Assembly: GCA_937863195.1 (NCBI GenBank)
Contig: CALMET010000042.1
Coordinates: forward strand, 1 to 6,123
Direction of reading: 5' to 3'
From: an uncultured bacterium
Lineage (GTDB): Bacteria; Patescibacteria; ABY1; SG8-24; 2-12-FULL-60-25
DNA length: 6,123 bases
The translations under genes and the position numbers were made by a program. The notes beneath the pieces were generated by a model that searched no databases, was not told the origin of the DNA, and saw only the letters and a program-made list of their open reading frames with translations. Below, one piece after another: positions 5,609-6,123 of this stretch; position 1 is the first letter of the stretch; each line of letters opens with the position of its first letter.

Positions 5609-6123
5609 CTAAATCTGGCTGAGTGCCGACTTGCGTTTGATCGCAGGCATCACCAAACGAAGTTTCTTAATATAGTCTAGCGTTTCAACTGGGACACGCG
5701 AACGTTCTTTGACTTGGCTACGTGCCAAGACGCCATCAATTTGGTCATACCAAACATCACGAGAGATGAGGGTCTTCACACGATAGCTACCACCATTGTA
5801 TGAACCCGCGATAGCCTCTGCGAGACGGATTGGCGGAGCGGAATTCAAGCTTGTTGGCAGATCAGCCTGCATGGCATCCATGAGAGCAAAGGCCGCCTTG
5901 GTAACATTTACATGGTCGCGAGTACCTTTATACACATCTTGAATAAGACCGAGGTCGGTGCGCTTTGCAAGACCGGTATAGGTGGTCGGCATGAATTGCG
6001 CGATCCCTTGTGCGCCCATATGTGAAAGCTGATCACTATATGCCGTCTTTGGATTGATGGCGTAATTCACCAAAAAACGGTCGACGGTTGCATCTGGGTT
6101 TGCCTGAAGCTCCGTCAAACTCG
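5609..6123 (-). CDS. SLT-type lytic transglycosylase-like protein, C-terminal part (5' end outside window)
   Basis: The frame is open to the right edge. The TTG at 6116-6118 is most simply an internal Leu codon, so the gene begins beyond the window. Lytic transglycosylases cleave peptidoglycan glycan strands outside the cytoplasmic membrane. Numbering from that Leu, the SLT-fold signatures are GAQGIAQFMPTTY at 35-47 (usual GAxGLMQxMPxTA), an NV-K-AA-F-L-D helix at 71-81, and GSYNGGSYRV at 105-114 (usual AYNxG). LDYIKKL near the C-terminus resembles the family's ETRxYVxKI. Aligning the NPK of NYAINPKTAY (18-27) with the usual ESxxNPK puts Asn18 where the catalytic Glu would be, with about five extra residues before GAQG. 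Either the Glu is lost or it lies upstream, outside the window. A signal peptide, if any, is also outside. The TAG stop is at 5609-5611. Confidence 0.8.
   Translation of the reverse strand, partial: SLTELQANPDATVDRFLVNYAINPKTAYSDQLSHMGAQGIAQFMPTTYTGLAKRTDLGLIQDVYKGTRDHVNVTKAAFALMDAMQADLPTSLNSAPPIRLAEAIAGSYNGGSYRVKTLISRDVWYDQIDGVLARSQVKERSRVPVETLDYIKKLRLVMPAIKRKSALSQI

Noticed and set aside
6116..6118. TTG as the start codon of the transglycosylase-like gene
   Set aside because: The frame continues open to the window edge and the protein would lack the N-terminal part of the SLT domain, so this is read as an internal Leu codon.

Overview
The window looks like a piece of a bacterial chromosome, most likely from the candidate phyla radiation (Patescibacteria). 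This is inferred from gene style, not from a marker gene. The proteins are compact, the standard genetic code is used (no in-frame TGA; the stops seen are TAA and TAG), base composition is roughly balanced, and several proteins are divergent versions of familiar families. No gene start in the window has a recognisable Shine-Dalgarno sequence. Three starts instead lie about 10-13 bases downstream of a good -10 box, which suggests leaderless or nearly leaderless mRNAs. There are no RNA genes, mobile elements, CRISPR arrays or large repeats, and no gene-free stretch over 300 bases.

Layout. From 1 to 1786, on the minus strand, are the first 595 residues of valyl-tRNA synthetase, running off the left edge. 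A 91-base divergent region (1787-1877) holds two back-to-back promoters. Rightward from it runs a two-gene unit. The first gene (1878-3017) encodes a protein with the layout of a DHH/DHHA1 phosphoesterase (NrnA/RecJ-like) in which nearly all catalytic residues are replaced. Six bases later (3024-3542) is a small protein with NlpC/P60- or CHAP-like (papain-fold) features. A symmetrical hairpin overlapping its stop codon separates it from a convergent minus-strand gene (3554-4072). That gene encodes a single-domain HD hydrolase resembling MESH1 and the small alarmone hydrolases.

Upstream of the HD gene, and overlapping its promoter, is a strong minus-strand terminator hairpin. It belongs to the preceding minus-strand gene (4130-5542), which encodes a 470-residue secreted protein of unknown family. 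The right edge (5609-6123, minus) is the C-terminal part of an SLT-type lytic transglycosylase-like protein.

How the genes may fit together (inference): the right half (transglycosylase-like protein plus secreted protein) is cell-envelope related. The left half is translation and nucleotide metabolism (ValRS, a DHH-like protein and an alarmone-hydrolase-like HD protein). The most unusual items are the catalytically eroded DHH protein, the promoter nested in a terminator hairpin, and the apparent leaderless start pattern.
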